From assembly GCA_964651045.1 (NCBI GenBank), contig CAZYVD010000014.1:1-49635 (forward strand): a stretch of DNA of 49,635 nucleotides, read 5' to 3'. Origin of the DNA: CAZYVD01 sp964651045 (GTDB taxonomy: Bacteria; Zhuqueibacterota; QNDG01; DSAB01). The notes under the pieces were generated by a model. The model saw nothing but the letters and a program-made list of their open reading frames with translations, searched no databases and was not told where the DNA came from. How positions within the stretch are numbered: the first letter of the stretch is position 1; the number at the start of each line of letters is the position of its first letter. Positions 39,318 through 47,829 of this stretch are shown here, piece after piece. The translations under genes and the position numbers were made by a program.

Positions 39318-40463
39318 ATGAAAGATATTTCAAACAAGGGTGCACTGATTCCTGTAAAAGGAGGAGTCAGAAAGACTATCTTGGAATTTGCGAAAAGTTT
39401 ATTGAGAGAGGGTGTTTTTGATGGTATACTGATATCGATGAGAGTTCCGGCAAAGGACTCCTATGCATGGGTATTAATAAAGGATCCCTCTTTTATTGAT
39501 AAAGCAACTCCTCTTGCTCCCATAATTGCTGTTCAGGGTGCAAAGGCCCTGAAGAGTTTTACAAGAAAGGGTAAGGGAAGCATGAAGATTGCAGCAGTCA
39601 TGAGGCCGTGTGAAATAAGAGCAACTGTGGAGCTTGTCAAGCTCAATCAGATACATCTGGAAAATATTACACTTATTAGTATTGATTGTCCTGGTGCATT
39701 GCCGATGTCTTATTATATTAAAAATCCAGAAGATGGAGAAAAGGACTTTAATGACCTGTTTTCTGGAAAAGACAGGACTGTTTCGACAAGGGCTGTGTGT
39801 CAGATTTGTGATCATTTTTCCATTCTTCCCTCTTGCGATCTTCATTTCGGACTGACTGGTGAGGAGGGAGAAGGAGTTTTTCTTATCCCGAATAGTGAGA
39901 AAGGTGAGAGAATATTAAAAGAAATGAAGATAAAATCTTCAGAAACACTCACTGATTGGAAAAATAGTGTTAAAGAACTCATTGAGGAAAGGAAAAAGCA
40001 GAGGGCGGAAAGGTTCCAAGAGGTCAAGTCCATGGTGGCAGGTTTTGATTCTATGTTGGATACTTTTGCGAAATGTATCGGTTGCCACAACTGTCAGAGT
40101 GCCTGCCCAATCTGTTACTGTCGGCTGTGCTACTTTGATTCAGCAGTGTCGAAGCAGGATTCAGATTTCATCTTGCAGAAGGCCAGACGACGGGGTGGGA
40201 TATCTTTTCCTGTTGATCGAATACTGTTTCATGTAGGCAGGATGTCTCATATGAGTCTTTCATGTGTTTCTTGCGGAGTATGTTCTGATGCTTGTCCTGT
40301 TTCAATACCGGTAGCAGATGTATTCAGTTATGTTGCAGATCAAACCCAGGGTACATTTGAGTACAGATCGGGGGAAGATATTGAAGAGGCTATTCCGGTT
40401 GCTCAATATCAGTTGGAGGAGGTTAGAGGAGTAGAAGAATTGATAAAGCAAGCCGAGGAGTGA
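39318..40463 (+). CDS. FdhB/FrhB-family iron-sulfur flavoprotein, copy 1
   Basis: A 381-residue protein. The N-terminal part has the R-P-C-E-I-R motif (97-101) typical of the FrhB/FdhB family. The C-terminal part has two cluster regions, C253, C256, C259, C263 with extra cysteines C266, C268 and C271, and C316, C319, C322, C326-P. Archaeal relatives bind FAD and exchange electrons with F420. Bacterial copies next to HdrA are thought to handle other carriers such as NAD(P)H or formate-derived electrons. No F420 genes are present here, so the partner is unknown. It follows the split HdrA pair and precedes a paralogue, 9 bp away. Confidence 0.82.
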   Translation: MKDISNKGALIPVKGGVRKTILEFAKSLLREGVFDGILISMRVPAKDSYAWVLIKDPSFIDKATPLAPIIAVQGAKALKSFTRKGKGSMKIAAVMRPCEIRATVELVKLNQIHLENITLISIDCPGALPMSYYIKNPEDGEKDFNDLFSGKDRTVSTRAVCQICDHFSILPSCDLHFGLTGEEGEGVFLIPNSEKGERILKEMKIKSSETLTDWKNSVKELIEERKKQRAERFQEVKSMVAGFDSMLDTFAKCIGCHNCQSACPICYCRLCYFDSAVSKQDSDFILQKARRRGGISFPVDRILFHVGRMSHMSLSCVSCGVCSDACPVSIPVADVFSYVADQTQGTFEYRSGEDIEEAIPVAQYQLEEVRGVEELIKQAEE

Positions 40464-40472
40464 TGATTAGAG

Positions 40473-41573
40473 ATGAGTATTCAAATAAGAATCAAGAAGG
40501 GTGTAGAACAGGGATTGATAGATTTTCTCAAATTCCTGCTTACAAATGAAAAAGTCAGTGCTGTGTTTACGTTGCGGAAGACTCCAAAGGAAGGTGTTTA
40601 TGATTATGGATTGATTACAGATTCAGAGATGTTGACGGATGCCGTTCCCCTTCATCCACTAATGCCAGTAAATGCAGGTCAGGAGCTGTCCCGTTTTACT
40701 CCAATGAAAAAACCTGTTGCAGCGGTTATCAAGCCGTGTGAGCTTAGATCATTTATCGAACTGGTCAAAAGAGCCCAGGGATCGATGGAGAATTTTCTAT
40801 TGATTTCTTATACCTGCGCTGGTTGTTTTAGGTTCGATGTATCCTTGGAAGATCAAGGGAATAAACATCTTTCTGATTATTGGAAGGCAGTTGAAAGGGG
40901 TGAGAATCCTGAGGGTATTAGAGAGACCTGCACGGTCTGTGAATATTTTGTGCCAATTAATGGAGATGTGACAGTAAAGCTAATCGGTGAAAAATTTAAT
41001 GATGAGGCTGTTTTAATATTCCATACAAAGAAGGCAGAGGAGATGGCTGAGGGATTCGAAGGGGAAAGGTCTGAGGTAGAACAGTTTAGTGACAAAATCG
41101 GTTCTCTTACTGAGAAGAGGCGTTCAGAAAAGATAAAACTTTTTGACAGGATCGGTAAGGAGATGAAGGGCCTGGGTGGTATGATAGATGTATTTGGGAG
41201 GTGTATTAAATGCCACGGATGCAGCAGGGTTTGTCCGATATGTCTTTGTATTCTGTGCGATTTTGAATCGAGTCTATTTGACTATGATGTTTCCCAGATA
41301 GAGAAGGAACTGCTCAGGAAAGGAGCAATGCGGCTTCCCACAGATACGATTCTATATCAAATTGGAAGGATGAACCACATGAGTTTTTCATGTGTTGGAT
41401 GTGGGATGTGCACCGAAGTATGTCCTGCCAATATTTCTGTTTCTGCAATATTTTTAAGAACTGGTGAAGAGACGGCTAAATTGTTTGATTATGTTCCTGG
41501 CAGAGACATTGAAGAGCCTGTTCCTGTTACTGTATACAAGGAAGATGAGTTGTCAACACTGGGAGAGGAATAG
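40473..41573 (+). CDS. FdhB/FrhB-family iron-sulfur flavoprotein, copy 2
   Basis: A 366-residue paralogue of the upstream protein, alike over the whole length. It has K-P-C-E-L-R at 88-92, a first cluster region at C244, C247, C250, C254 with the same C-P-I-C-x-C-x-x-C extension, and a second at C307-C317. A further C-x-G-C pair (about 116-119) is present in the middle. The tandem arrangement with a different middle region suggests that the two form a heterodimer with distinct roles, rather than being recent duplicates. An MvhD gene follows 38 bp later. Confidence 0.82.
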   Translation: MSIQIRIKKGVEQGLIDFLKFLLTNEKVSAVFTLRKTPKEGVYDYGLITDSEMLTDAVPLHPLMPVNAGQELSRFTPMKKPVAAVIKPCELRSFIELVKRAQGSMENFLLISYTCAGCFRFDVSLEDQGNKHLSDYWKAVERGENPEGIRETCTVCEYFVPINGDVTVKLIGEKFNDEAVLIFHTKKAEEMAEGFEGERSEVEQFSDKIGSLTEKRRSEKIKLFDRIGKEMKGLGGMIDVFGRCIKCHGCSRVCPICLCILCDFESSLFDYDVSQIEKELLRKGAMRLPTDTILYQIGRMNHMSFSCVGCGMCTEVCPANISVSAIFLRTGEETAKLFDYVPGRDIEEPVPVTVYKEDELSTLGEE

Positions 41574-41611
41574 AATAAGACTAATCTATTTTAATGGAGA
41601 GATGAAGTATA

Positions 41612-42037
41612 ATGGAAGATACATTTTATCCTCGAATTGTTAGTTTTTTATGTAAGTGGTGCTCTTATTCTGGTGCCGATTTGGCCGGAACGAGTAGAAT
41701 CAAATATTCTCCTTCAATATTACCAATTCGTGTGATGTGTTCCAGTAGAGTGAATCCTGTTTTTGTGATAAAATCATTTTTTGGTGGTGCAGATGGAGTT
41801 TTAATTGGAGGATGTCATCCGGGTGATTGTCACTATCAGTCGGGGAATTACCATACAAGGCGTCGTATTGCAATTTTACAGAAAGTGTTTGATTCTTTAG
41901 GAATGGAAAAAGAGCGGGTGAGGCTGGCCTGGATATCGGCATCAGAAGGATCGAGATTTGCTCAGGTGAGCGATGAGTTTACAAACAAGATAATAAGTCT
42001 TGGCGAGAATCCTGCAAAGAAGGAGATCTTTTTATAA
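41612..42037 (+). CDS. mvhD: MvhD-like [2Fe-2S] adapter, copy 3
   Basis: A 141-residue MvhD with C-K-W-C, M-C-S-S-R and G-G-C-H-P-G-D-C, so its cluster site is complete. It follows the FdhB/FrhB-like pair and probably connects it to a HdrA-type subunit. A GGAGAGA site precedes the ATG. It is 21 bp before sucC. Confidence 0.92.
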   Translation: MEDTFYPRIVSFLCKWCSYSGADLAGTSRIKYSPSILPIRVMCSSRVNPVFVIKSFFGGADGVLIGGCHPGDCHYQSGNYHTRRRIAILQKVFDSLGMEKERVRLAWISASEGSRFAQVSDEFTNKIISLGENPAKKEIFL

Positions 42038-42058
42038 CCAAATAGTGAAGGGAGTTAT

Positions 42059-43216
42059 ATGAAGATTCATGAATATCAGGCAAAGGAGCTGTTGAGAAAG
42101 TTTGGGATACCGATACCAGAAGGTGAGGTAGTCGAGAATCCCTCGGATGCGGCTGAGGCTGCAGGGAAAATAGGTAAAAAGGTTGTTGTGAAGGCTCAGA
42201 TACATGCTGGTGGAAGGGGAAAGGGAGGAGGCATTAAACTTGCTGACTCGAAAGAGGATGCAGAGATGAGAGCATCCGAAATAATAGGCATGAATCTGGT
42301 CACACATCAGACAGGCCCCGAAGGCAAACTGGTAAGAAAGGTGTTGATTGAAGAAGCGCTTCAGGTAGATAAGGAGCTATACCTGGGAATGGTAATAGAT
42401 CGTGAAAATTCGAGAGTAGCAGTGATAGCCTCACAAGAGGGAGGGATGGAGATAGAGGTGGTTGCTGCCGAATCTCCGGAGAAGATAATAAGAGTTTCTG
42501 TCGATCCAAGGGTTGGGATGCAGCCTTTTCAGGCACGAAAGATAGCTTTTGGACTGAATCTTCCAAAGAAGTTGATGAGAGAGGGTACAAGATTTATTTT
42601 AAACCTTTATAAGTTATTTATCAATTTAGATGCATCCCTTGCAGAGATAAATCCCCTGGTCATAACAAAGGATGAGCGGCTGCTTGCTGCAGATGCAAAG
42701 ATAAACTTTGATGACAATTCACTATATCGCCATGAGGATATACTCCAATTGAGAGATGTAAATGAAGAGGAGCCCACAGAGGTTAAGGCATCGGAGCACA
42801 AACTGAGTTATGTAAAGCTCGATGGAAATGTTGGATGTATGGTGAATGGTGCTGGTCTTGCAATGGCGACCATGGATATAATAAAACTTCACGGGTCGAT
42901 GCCTGCAAATTTTCTCGATGTTGGCGGTGCGGCCTCTTCTGAAAGGGTAGAACAGGCGTTTAGAATTCTTATGTCGGATGAAAATGTAAAGGCTGTTCTC
43001 ATCAACATATTTGGAGGCATAGTACGTTGCGACAGAGTGGCAAATGGAGTTGTAGAGGCAGCAAAGAGATTGGATATCAGAGTCCCGATAGTGGTCAGGC
43101 TTGCTGGTACAAATAGTGAAATAGCTGCCGAAATACTGAAGAACTCGGGACTGACTTTCACCGTTGCCAAGGATCTGGACGATGCGGCAAAGAAGGCAGT
43201 AGAGGCAGTAAAATAA
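42059..43216 (+). CDS. sucC: succinyl-CoA synthetase beta subunit (ADP/GDP-forming)
   Basis: A 385-residue beta subunit with the usual ATP-grasp start M-K-I-H-E-Y-Q-A-K-E-L-L, the H-A-G-G-R-G-K-G-G-G loop, E-I-N-P-L-V metal ligands and an N-I-F-G-G-I end region. It joins with SucD to make ATP or GTP from succinyl-CoA. Coming after the Kor operon it would harvest the thioester made from 2-oxoglutarate, or run backwards in a reductive cycle. Length and motifs are standard. GGGAG lies 5 nt before the ATG. Confidence 0.95.
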   Translation: MKIHEYQAKELLRKFGIPIPEGEVVENPSDAAEAAGKIGKKVVVKAQIHAGGRGKGGGIKLADSKEDAEMRASEIIGMNLVTHQTGPEGKLVRKVLIEEALQVDKELYLGMVIDRENSRVAVIASQEGGMEIEVVAAESPEKIIRVSVDPRVGMQPFQARKIAFGLNLPKKLMREGTRFILNLYKLFINLDASLAEINPLVITKDERLLAADAKINFDDNSLYRHEDILQLRDVNEEEPTEVKASEHKLSYVKLDGNVGCMVNGAGLAMATMDIIKLHGSMPANFLDVGGAASSERVEQAFRILMSDENVKAVLINIFGGIVRCDRVANGVVEAAKRLDIRVPIVVRLAGTNSEIAAEILKNSGLTFTVAKDLDDAAKKAVEAVK

Positions 43217-43257
43217 TAATAAATAGATTGTATTAATTCAACAATTATGAGGTTTGT

Positions 43258-44130
43258 ATGAGCATTCTTGTAGATGATAAAACAAGGGTCGTAGTTCAGG
43301 GTATCACAGGAAGTGAAGGAACATTTCACTCTAAGAAAATGATTGAGTATGGTACTAAGATCGTTGCAGGAGTGACACCTGGTAAGGGTGGTCAGGTACA
43401 TGAGGGTGTTCCTGTATTCAACACAGTTGAAGAAGCTGTTAGAGAGACAGATGCAGATACATCGGCCATTTTTGTTCCTCCGCCCTTTGCAGCAGATGCC
43501 ATAATGGAAGCAGCAGATGCAGGAATAAAACTCATTGTCTGCATAAGCGAAGGTATTCCGACCCTCGATATGGTAAAGGCAATAACCTTTATTCAGGGTA
43601 AGGATGTTCGTCTGATCGGTCCAAACTGCCCTGGAATAATAACCCCTGGCAAATGCAAGATTGGAATTATGCCTGGTTTAATACATGAGCCGGGTAAGAT
43701 TGGAGTAATATCGAGAAGCGGAACTCTTACCTATGAGGCAGTAGATCAGCTTACAAAAGAGGGATTAGGCGAATCCACATGTATTGGTCTTGGTGGCGAT
43801 CCTATAATTGGAACAAGATTCGTGGATGCATTAAGGCTCTTCAAGGATGATCCGCAGACAGAGGGAGTGGTAATGATTGGTGAGATTGGCGGATCAGATG
43901 AAGAGAAGGCAGCAGAATATATAAAGAATGAATTCAATAAGCCGGTTGTTGCATTCATTGCAGGAAGAACGGCTCCTCCAGGTAAGAGGATGGGTCATGC
44001 AGGAGCCATAATTGCTGGAGGCAAGGGAACTGCTAAAGAGAAAATTGAGACCTTGAGGTCGTGTGGAGTTACTGTTGCAGAATCGCCTGCAGAGATAGGA
44101 AAAACTATGAAGAAAGTGCTCAAGCAGTAG
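43258..44130 (+). CDS. sucD: succinyl-CoA synthetase alpha subunit
   Basis: A 290-residue alpha subunit: Q-G-I-T-G-S-E-G-T-F-H for CoA binding, G-P-N-C-P-G-I-I, S-R-S-G-T-L-T-Y-E, and the phosphorylated histidine H247 in G-H-A-G-A-I-I. It is 41 bp after sucC. Complete and standard in length. It works with SucC in substrate-level phosphorylation. Confidence 0.96.
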   Translation: MSILVDDKTRVVVQGITGSEGTFHSKKMIEYGTKIVAGVTPGKGGQVHEGVPVFNTVEEAVRETDADTSAIFVPPPFAADAIMEAADAGIKLIVCISEGIPTLDMVKAITFIQGKDVRLIGPNCPGIITPGKCKIGIMPGLIHEPGKIGVISRSGTLTYEAVDQLTKEGLGESTCIGLGGDPIIGTRFVDALRLFKDDPQTEGVVMIGEIGGSDEEKAAEYIKNEFNKPVVAFIAGRTAPPGKRMGHAGAIIAGGKGTAKEKIETLRSCGVTVAESPAEIGKTMKKVLKQ

Positions 44131-44165
44131 AATCTTACTTAGCCCAATAATATTGGAGGTAAACA

Positions 44166-45596
44166 ATGGCAAGGGTCGATATTGATAAGTTAAAGAGAAT
44201 AGTTGGTGAAGAGAATGTTAGAAATAATCCTGAAGTATGTTACGTTTACGGTAGCGACTCGTCTGTACATGAGGCGTTTGCATGGGCAGTTGTGAGGCCG
44301 GAGACAAAAGAACAAGTGCAGAAGATCGTAAGGTATGCAAATTCTGAAAAGATTCCAATAATCCCCCGTGGATCTGGTTCTGGCATGTCGGGACAGGCTG
44401 TTCCTGTTAAGGGCGGAATTGTTTTGGATATGAAGAGAATGAACAGAATTCTTGAAATTAATCTCAAAGATTGTTACTGCAGGGTAGAGGCAGGTGTTGT
44501 TGACGATGATCTTAACAGGGCTCTTAAACCATACGGAGTCTTTTATCCCGTAGCACCCGCTTCGAGCAGGGTAGCAACTATTGGTGGAGAGATCGCAAAT
44601 AATGCCAGCGGAGTAAGGTCTGTAAAGTATGGTGCAGTAAGAGATTCACTACTAGGTCTTGAGGTTGTTATGGCAGACGGCACTCTTGTCAAACTCGGCT
44701 GCTGCAATAGAGTAGAGGCTTCTGGTTACCAGCTCGATAGATTAATGGTTGGATCCGAAGGAACTCTGGGAATAATTGTAGAGGCTATTTTGAAGTTTGT
44801 ACCAATACCAAAGTATAGATGTCTCGGAGTGGCAAACTTCAATAAACTGGAAGAGGCAGGAAATGCTATAGCTGCAATAATGTCGAGTGGTGCTCAGCCT
44901 TCGCTGCTGGAGTTAATGGATAATGTTGCAATAACAGCAGTGAACAAGACCATGGATATGGGACTGCCCGATGTTGAGGCAATACTTATGTTTGAGGCCG
45001 ATGGAATGGTCAAGGAAGCAGTAGATCATGAAATCGAAAAGATGAAGAAGCTTTGTGAAGAGCAGAATGGTTTTGGAATAAAATACAGCTACGATGCAAA
45101 GGAAAGAACAAAACTGTTTGCAGGAAGGAAAAAACTATTTCCGGCCCTGTCGAAATATAAGGAACTCTATTCTTGTACATCTCTTGCAGATGATATGGCG
45201 GTTCCATATTCAAAGATGACAGAGATGGCAAGAATGATTCATGATATTGCTGATAGAAATAATGTAATCATGACAGCATATGGCCACTGTGGTTCGGGCT
45301 GTATGCATACAAAAATCCTGATGAAGGCTAATGAAAAGGGGCAGTGGGAGGATGCAAAGAGAGCAGTGTCTGAGATATATGAAAATGTGATTTCACTGGG
45401 CGGAACAACTTCTGCGGAACATGGAATAGGACTGTCAAAGGCTCCGGCCTTTAAAAAGGAGAAGAGTGATTCTCTTAAGTATATGAAGGCCATAAAGAGA
45501 GCACTAGATCCCAATAATATCTTAAATCCAGGTAAGATGATGGATGCTCCAGATGATTGGGTAAAGGCTACTAAGTTAAGATACAATGTTAAATAA
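44166..45596 (+). CDS. glcD: FAD-linked 2-hydroxyacid dehydrogenase, GlcD/D-lactate dehydrogenase family
   Basis: A 476-residue vanillyl-alcohol-oxidase-fold flavoprotein: P-R-G-S-G-S-G-M-S-G for the FAD pyrophosphate, A-N-N-A-S-G-V-R-S-V-K-Y-G, G-S-E-G-T-L-G-I, and the C-terminal A-E-H-G-I-G with the catalytic histidine region. It would oxidise D-lactate, glycolate, D-2-hydroxyglutarate or a similar acid. The usual GlcF partner is replaced by a four-cluster iron-sulfur protein and an MvhD-like gene, so its electrons probably enter an Hdr-type system, not a quinone pool. The LarA racemase earlier in the window could supply the D-form of the acid (inference). GGAGG precedes the ATG. Confidence 0.91.
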   Translation: MARVDIDKLKRIVGEENVRNNPEVCYVYGSDSSVHEAFAWAVVRPETKEQVQKIVRYANSEKIPIIPRGSGSGMSGQAVPVKGGIVLDMKRMNRILEINLKDCYCRVEAGVVDDDLNRALKPYGVFYPVAPASSRVATIGGEIANNASGVRSVKYGAVRDSLLGLEVVMADGTLVKLGCCNRVEASGYQLDRLMVGSEGTLGIIVEAILKFVPIPKYRCLGVANFNKLEEAGNAIAAIMSSGAQPSLLELMDNVAITAVNKTMDMGLPDVEAILMFEADGMVKEAVDHEIEKMKKLCEEQNGFGIKYSYDAKERTKLFAGRKKLFPALSKYKELYSCTSLADDMAVPYSKMTEMARMIHDIADRNNVIMTAYGHCGSGCMHTKILMKANEKGQWEDAKRAVSEIYENVISLGGTTSAEHGIGLSKAPAFKKEKSDSLKYMKAIKRALDPNNILNPGKMMDAPDDWVKATKLRYNVK

Positions 45597-45615
45597 AAAC
45601 TAGAGGGATATGCTA

Positions 45616-46173
45616 ATGGAATTCAGAAATCTAAAAAAGTGGCAGGATAAACTGCATGTTTGCATACGGTGTGGTTACTGTTTTGAGCACTGTCATATTT
45701 TTAAGATCACAGGTTGGGAATCTGATACACCACGTGGTAAACTGATAATGCTTTACGGTCTTCTTAGTGGAGAACTAAAGCCCGATGATTTACTTGCAGA
45801 GAGGATATTTGAGTGCTACATGTGTAAGAGATGTGATGCTACATGCTCTGCAAAGGTTGAGGTAACAGAAATATTCACCGATGCTAAAAATGATTTACTT
45901 GAAGCGGGTTTCGATGTTTATGGTACTACTTCGCGAACGGATGAGGATAAGTGCAGCAGATGTATGATTTGCGTTTCCACATGTATTCATGAAGCCAGGA
46001 GTTACGACAAAGAGAATGATAGGATCGTTGTGGATAGAGTAAAGTGTCAGAGTTGCGGATGCTGTGTAGCTGCATGCCCATCAGGGGCTGCGTATAGTAA
46101 AGAAGGATTTGGTTTAACCTATAAGGAAATGAGTAAACAGGTCGAACTATTTTTGGAAGGAGTGGCTCAATGA
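45616..46173 (+). CDS. four-[4Fe-4S] iron-sulfur protein, GlcF/HdrC-like with added ferredoxin domain
   Basis: A 185-residue protein (ATG at 45616, AGAGGG 8 nt upstream) with four cluster motifs: C16-C26, C67-C77, C113-C123 and C144-C154. The first half looks like the N-terminal ferredoxin part of GlcF or like HdrC, and includes the W-E-S-D-T-P-R-G-K segment known from GlcF and lactate utilisation proteins. The second half is an extra two-cluster ferredoxin domain. The CCG domains of GlcF are absent. It should take electrons from GlcD and hand them to the MvhD-like protein encoded next, with which it overlaps by 4 bp. Confidence 0.85.
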   Translation: MEFRNLKKWQDKLHVCIRCGYCFEHCHIFKITGWESDTPRGKLIMLYGLLSGELKPDDLLAERIFECYMCKRCDATCSAKVEVTEIFTDAKNDLLEAGFDVYGTTSRTDEDKCSRCMICVSTCIHEARSYDKENDRIVVDRVKCQSCGCCVAACPSGAAYSKEGFGLTYKEMSKQVELFLEGVAQ

Positions 46174-46559
46174 AGGCAAAGACTGTGATTTTCTACTGCA
46201 ATTGGTCAACATATCCTGGACTGCAGCTGTCCAGATTTAACGATAATGAAAAACATGATGAACATAAGTATATGGTTAGCATGTGTTCTGGTAGAATATC
46301 TCCTGAGTTGATCCTGAAGACTTTTCAAAAGGGAGCATCAGGTGTGTTAATAACAGCCTGCCCGGATGATAAATGTGAGCATGGCGGAAATTATAAGACA
46401 ATAGCAAGAGTCAGACTGATAAAGAGAATGTTAGAACAGTTTGGAGTAAATATAAATCGCTTAAAATTGGAAATGATCGATAAAGGTGAATCGGCTAAAT
46501 TTAAAAACACTGTTGATAAATTTATGGGGGAGATCAAAGAAATTTGTTCTGAAAATTGA
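46170..46559 (+). CDS. divergent MvhD-like protein, copy 4
   Basis: A 129-residue MvhD relative, the most divergent of the four. It keeps C10 (C-N-W), C39 (M-C-S-G-R), C64 and C69, but the second cysteine of the C-x-x-C pair is serine (S13). G-G-C-H-P-G-D-C becomes T-A-C-P-D-D-K-C. Four cysteines remain, still enough for a 2Fe-2S cluster. It starts inside the stop of the upstream iron-sulfur gene (ATGA), so it belongs to the GlcD module. It closes the long redox block. Confidence 0.83.
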   Translation: MKAKTVIFYCNWSTYPGLQLSRFNDNEKHDEHKYMVSMCSGRISPELILKTFQKGASGVLITACPDDKCEHGGNYKTIARVRLIKRMLEQFGVNINRLKLEMIDKGESAKFKNTVDKFMGEIKEICSEN

Positions 46560-46590
46560 TAGTAAATTATACTGTATAGTAAAGTAGTTC

Positions 46591-46624
46591 TTGACAAATT
46601 GATATTTTTTTATTTATTTAATAT
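46591..46624 (+). promoter_or_regulatory. possible promoter of the antiporter-type operon
   Basis: A perfect TTGACA at 46591-46596 lies in the 100-bp gap before the membrane operon. The region after it is almost pure A/T, so the -10 element cannot be fixed. TAATAT at 46619-46624 is 22 bp away, which is too far, and nearer T/A hexamers fit poorly. Confidence 0.3.
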
Positions 46625-46659
46625 ACATTAAAAAGTGAATAATTAATAAGGTATGATAA

Positions 46660-47163
46660 ATGAGAATTAATAGAGTAAAAAACTTTTTTTACCTTTTTGT
46701 CCTGTCAGTTATAATTTGGCTTTGTTTAACTTCTAGTTTGGCACTGGAGGAATTAGTTACAGGAATAGGAATAAGTTTTATCCTAGCAATGTTTCTTGTA
46801 GGAACTTATTATAAATTAAACTTGCCTCCATTTTCACTAAAAAGATTTGGTTATTTTTTGATGTATATTTTTGTGCTGTTTAAAGAAATAGTAAAAGCCA
46901 ATTTTGATGTTGCTTACCGAGTGATTCACCCAAAAATGCCAATCAAACCTGGAATTGTGGTGATAAAAACGAATCTGAAGCAGGATATTGCAAAACTCAT
47001 ACTTGCTAATTCTATTACGTTAACTCCTGGCACATTTACTCTTGATATTATTGGTGATAAGCTTCTTATTCATTGGATCAATGTAAAATCAGATGATATG
47101 GAAAGGACAACAAATATCATAGGAAAAAAATTTGAAAAGTATCTGAAGGAAATTTTTAAGTAA
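46660..47163 (+). CDS. mnhE: MrpE/MbhA-like membrane subunit
   Basis: A 167-residue protein with membrane segments at about 8-25, 30-47 and 65-82, then a soluble C-terminal domain. The V-I-K-T-N-L-x-x-D-I-A-K-L-I-L-A-N-S-I-T-L-T-P-G-T-F segment is the MrpE hallmark. In Mrp antiporters and in Mbh-type hydrogenases this subunit belongs to the sodium-translocating part. First gene of an operon laid out as in Mbh: E, F, G, D', B, C, D. Confidence 0.9.
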   Translation: MRINRVKNFFYLFVLSVIIWLCLTSSLALEELVTGIGISFILAMFLVGTYYKLNLPPFSLKRFGYFLMYIFVLFKEIVKANFDVAYRVIHPKMPIKPGIVVIKTNLKQDIAKLILANSITLTPGTFTLDIIGDKLLIHWINVKSDDMERTTNIIGKKFEKYLKEIFK

Positions 47164-47241
47164 AACGGCAGGAGTAATTTTTTTAAAATGATAAATCGTA
47201 ATATCAACATATAACAATAAAATATTTAAAAGAGGTTGTAA

Positions 47242-47493
47242 ATGACTTACACTGTTTTTCTTGTAATTATTGGGGCAGGTATTTTTCTTTGTTTTTTGAG
47301 AATGTTAAAGGGGCCTACACCTTCTGATAGAGCAGTGGCTTTTGATACGATTTCTACGGTTACCACTGCTTTGCTTGTCTTTTTAGGCCTTGTTTTCGGA
47401 AGGTATGTGTATTTAGATGTTGCTCTGGTTTATGCAGTTTTAACTTTTATTGGCTCAGTAGCAATTGCAAGATTTTTAGAAAGGGGAATTTAA
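47242..47493 (+). CDS. mnhF: MrpF/MbhB-like membrane subunit
   Basis: An 83-residue protein with three membrane helices and the MrpF signature G-P-T-x-S-D-R-A-V-A-F-D-T between helices one and two. Part of the ion-translocating module. AAGAGGT precedes the ATG. The stop touches the GTG start of the next gene. Confidence 0.9.
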   Translation: MTYTVFLVIIGAGIFLCFLRMLKGPTPSDRAVAFDTISTVTTALLVFLGLVFGRYVYLDVALVYAVLTFIGSVAIARFLERGI

Positions 47494-47829
47494 GTGCAGA
47501 TGCTTATTGGAAAAATTATTATTGGAATTGGCGTTCTGTTTCTTTTCTTAGGAAGCCTTGGCATATTTAGGTTGCCAGATGTATATAATAGATTACAGGC
47601 TGGAACAAAATGTACAACTTTTGGAGCCTTTTTTACTATAATTGGCGTAGGGATAGCAGAACCCGCCTGGTTCTTGAAAACTCTAATTATTTCTCTGTTT
47701 ATTTTCCTTACCAATCCAATATCAAACCATGCTCTTGGTAGAGCTTCTCGTAAAATCGGAGTCCCCTTGTGCAGTAAAAGTGTTGTGGACAAAGCCAAAG
47801 AGTTTAAAGAATACGGGGAGATCAAATGA
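47494..47829 (+). CDS. mnhG: MrpG/MbhC-like membrane subunit
   Basis: A 111-residue protein with three helices and the MrpG core G-S-L-G-I-F-R-L-P-D-V-Y-N-R-L-Q-A, followed by a T-K-C-T-T-F-G element and a charged tail. GTG start at 47494, with GGGG 8 nt upstream. An in-frame ATG two codons on is less well spaced. Its stop overlaps the next start by ATGA. Confidence 0.9.
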   Translation: MQMLIGKIIIGIGVLFLFLGSLGIFRLPDVYNRLQAGTKCTTFGAFFTIIGVGIAEPAWFLKTLIISLFIFLTNPISNHALGRASRKIGVPLCSKSVVDKAKEFKEYGEIK

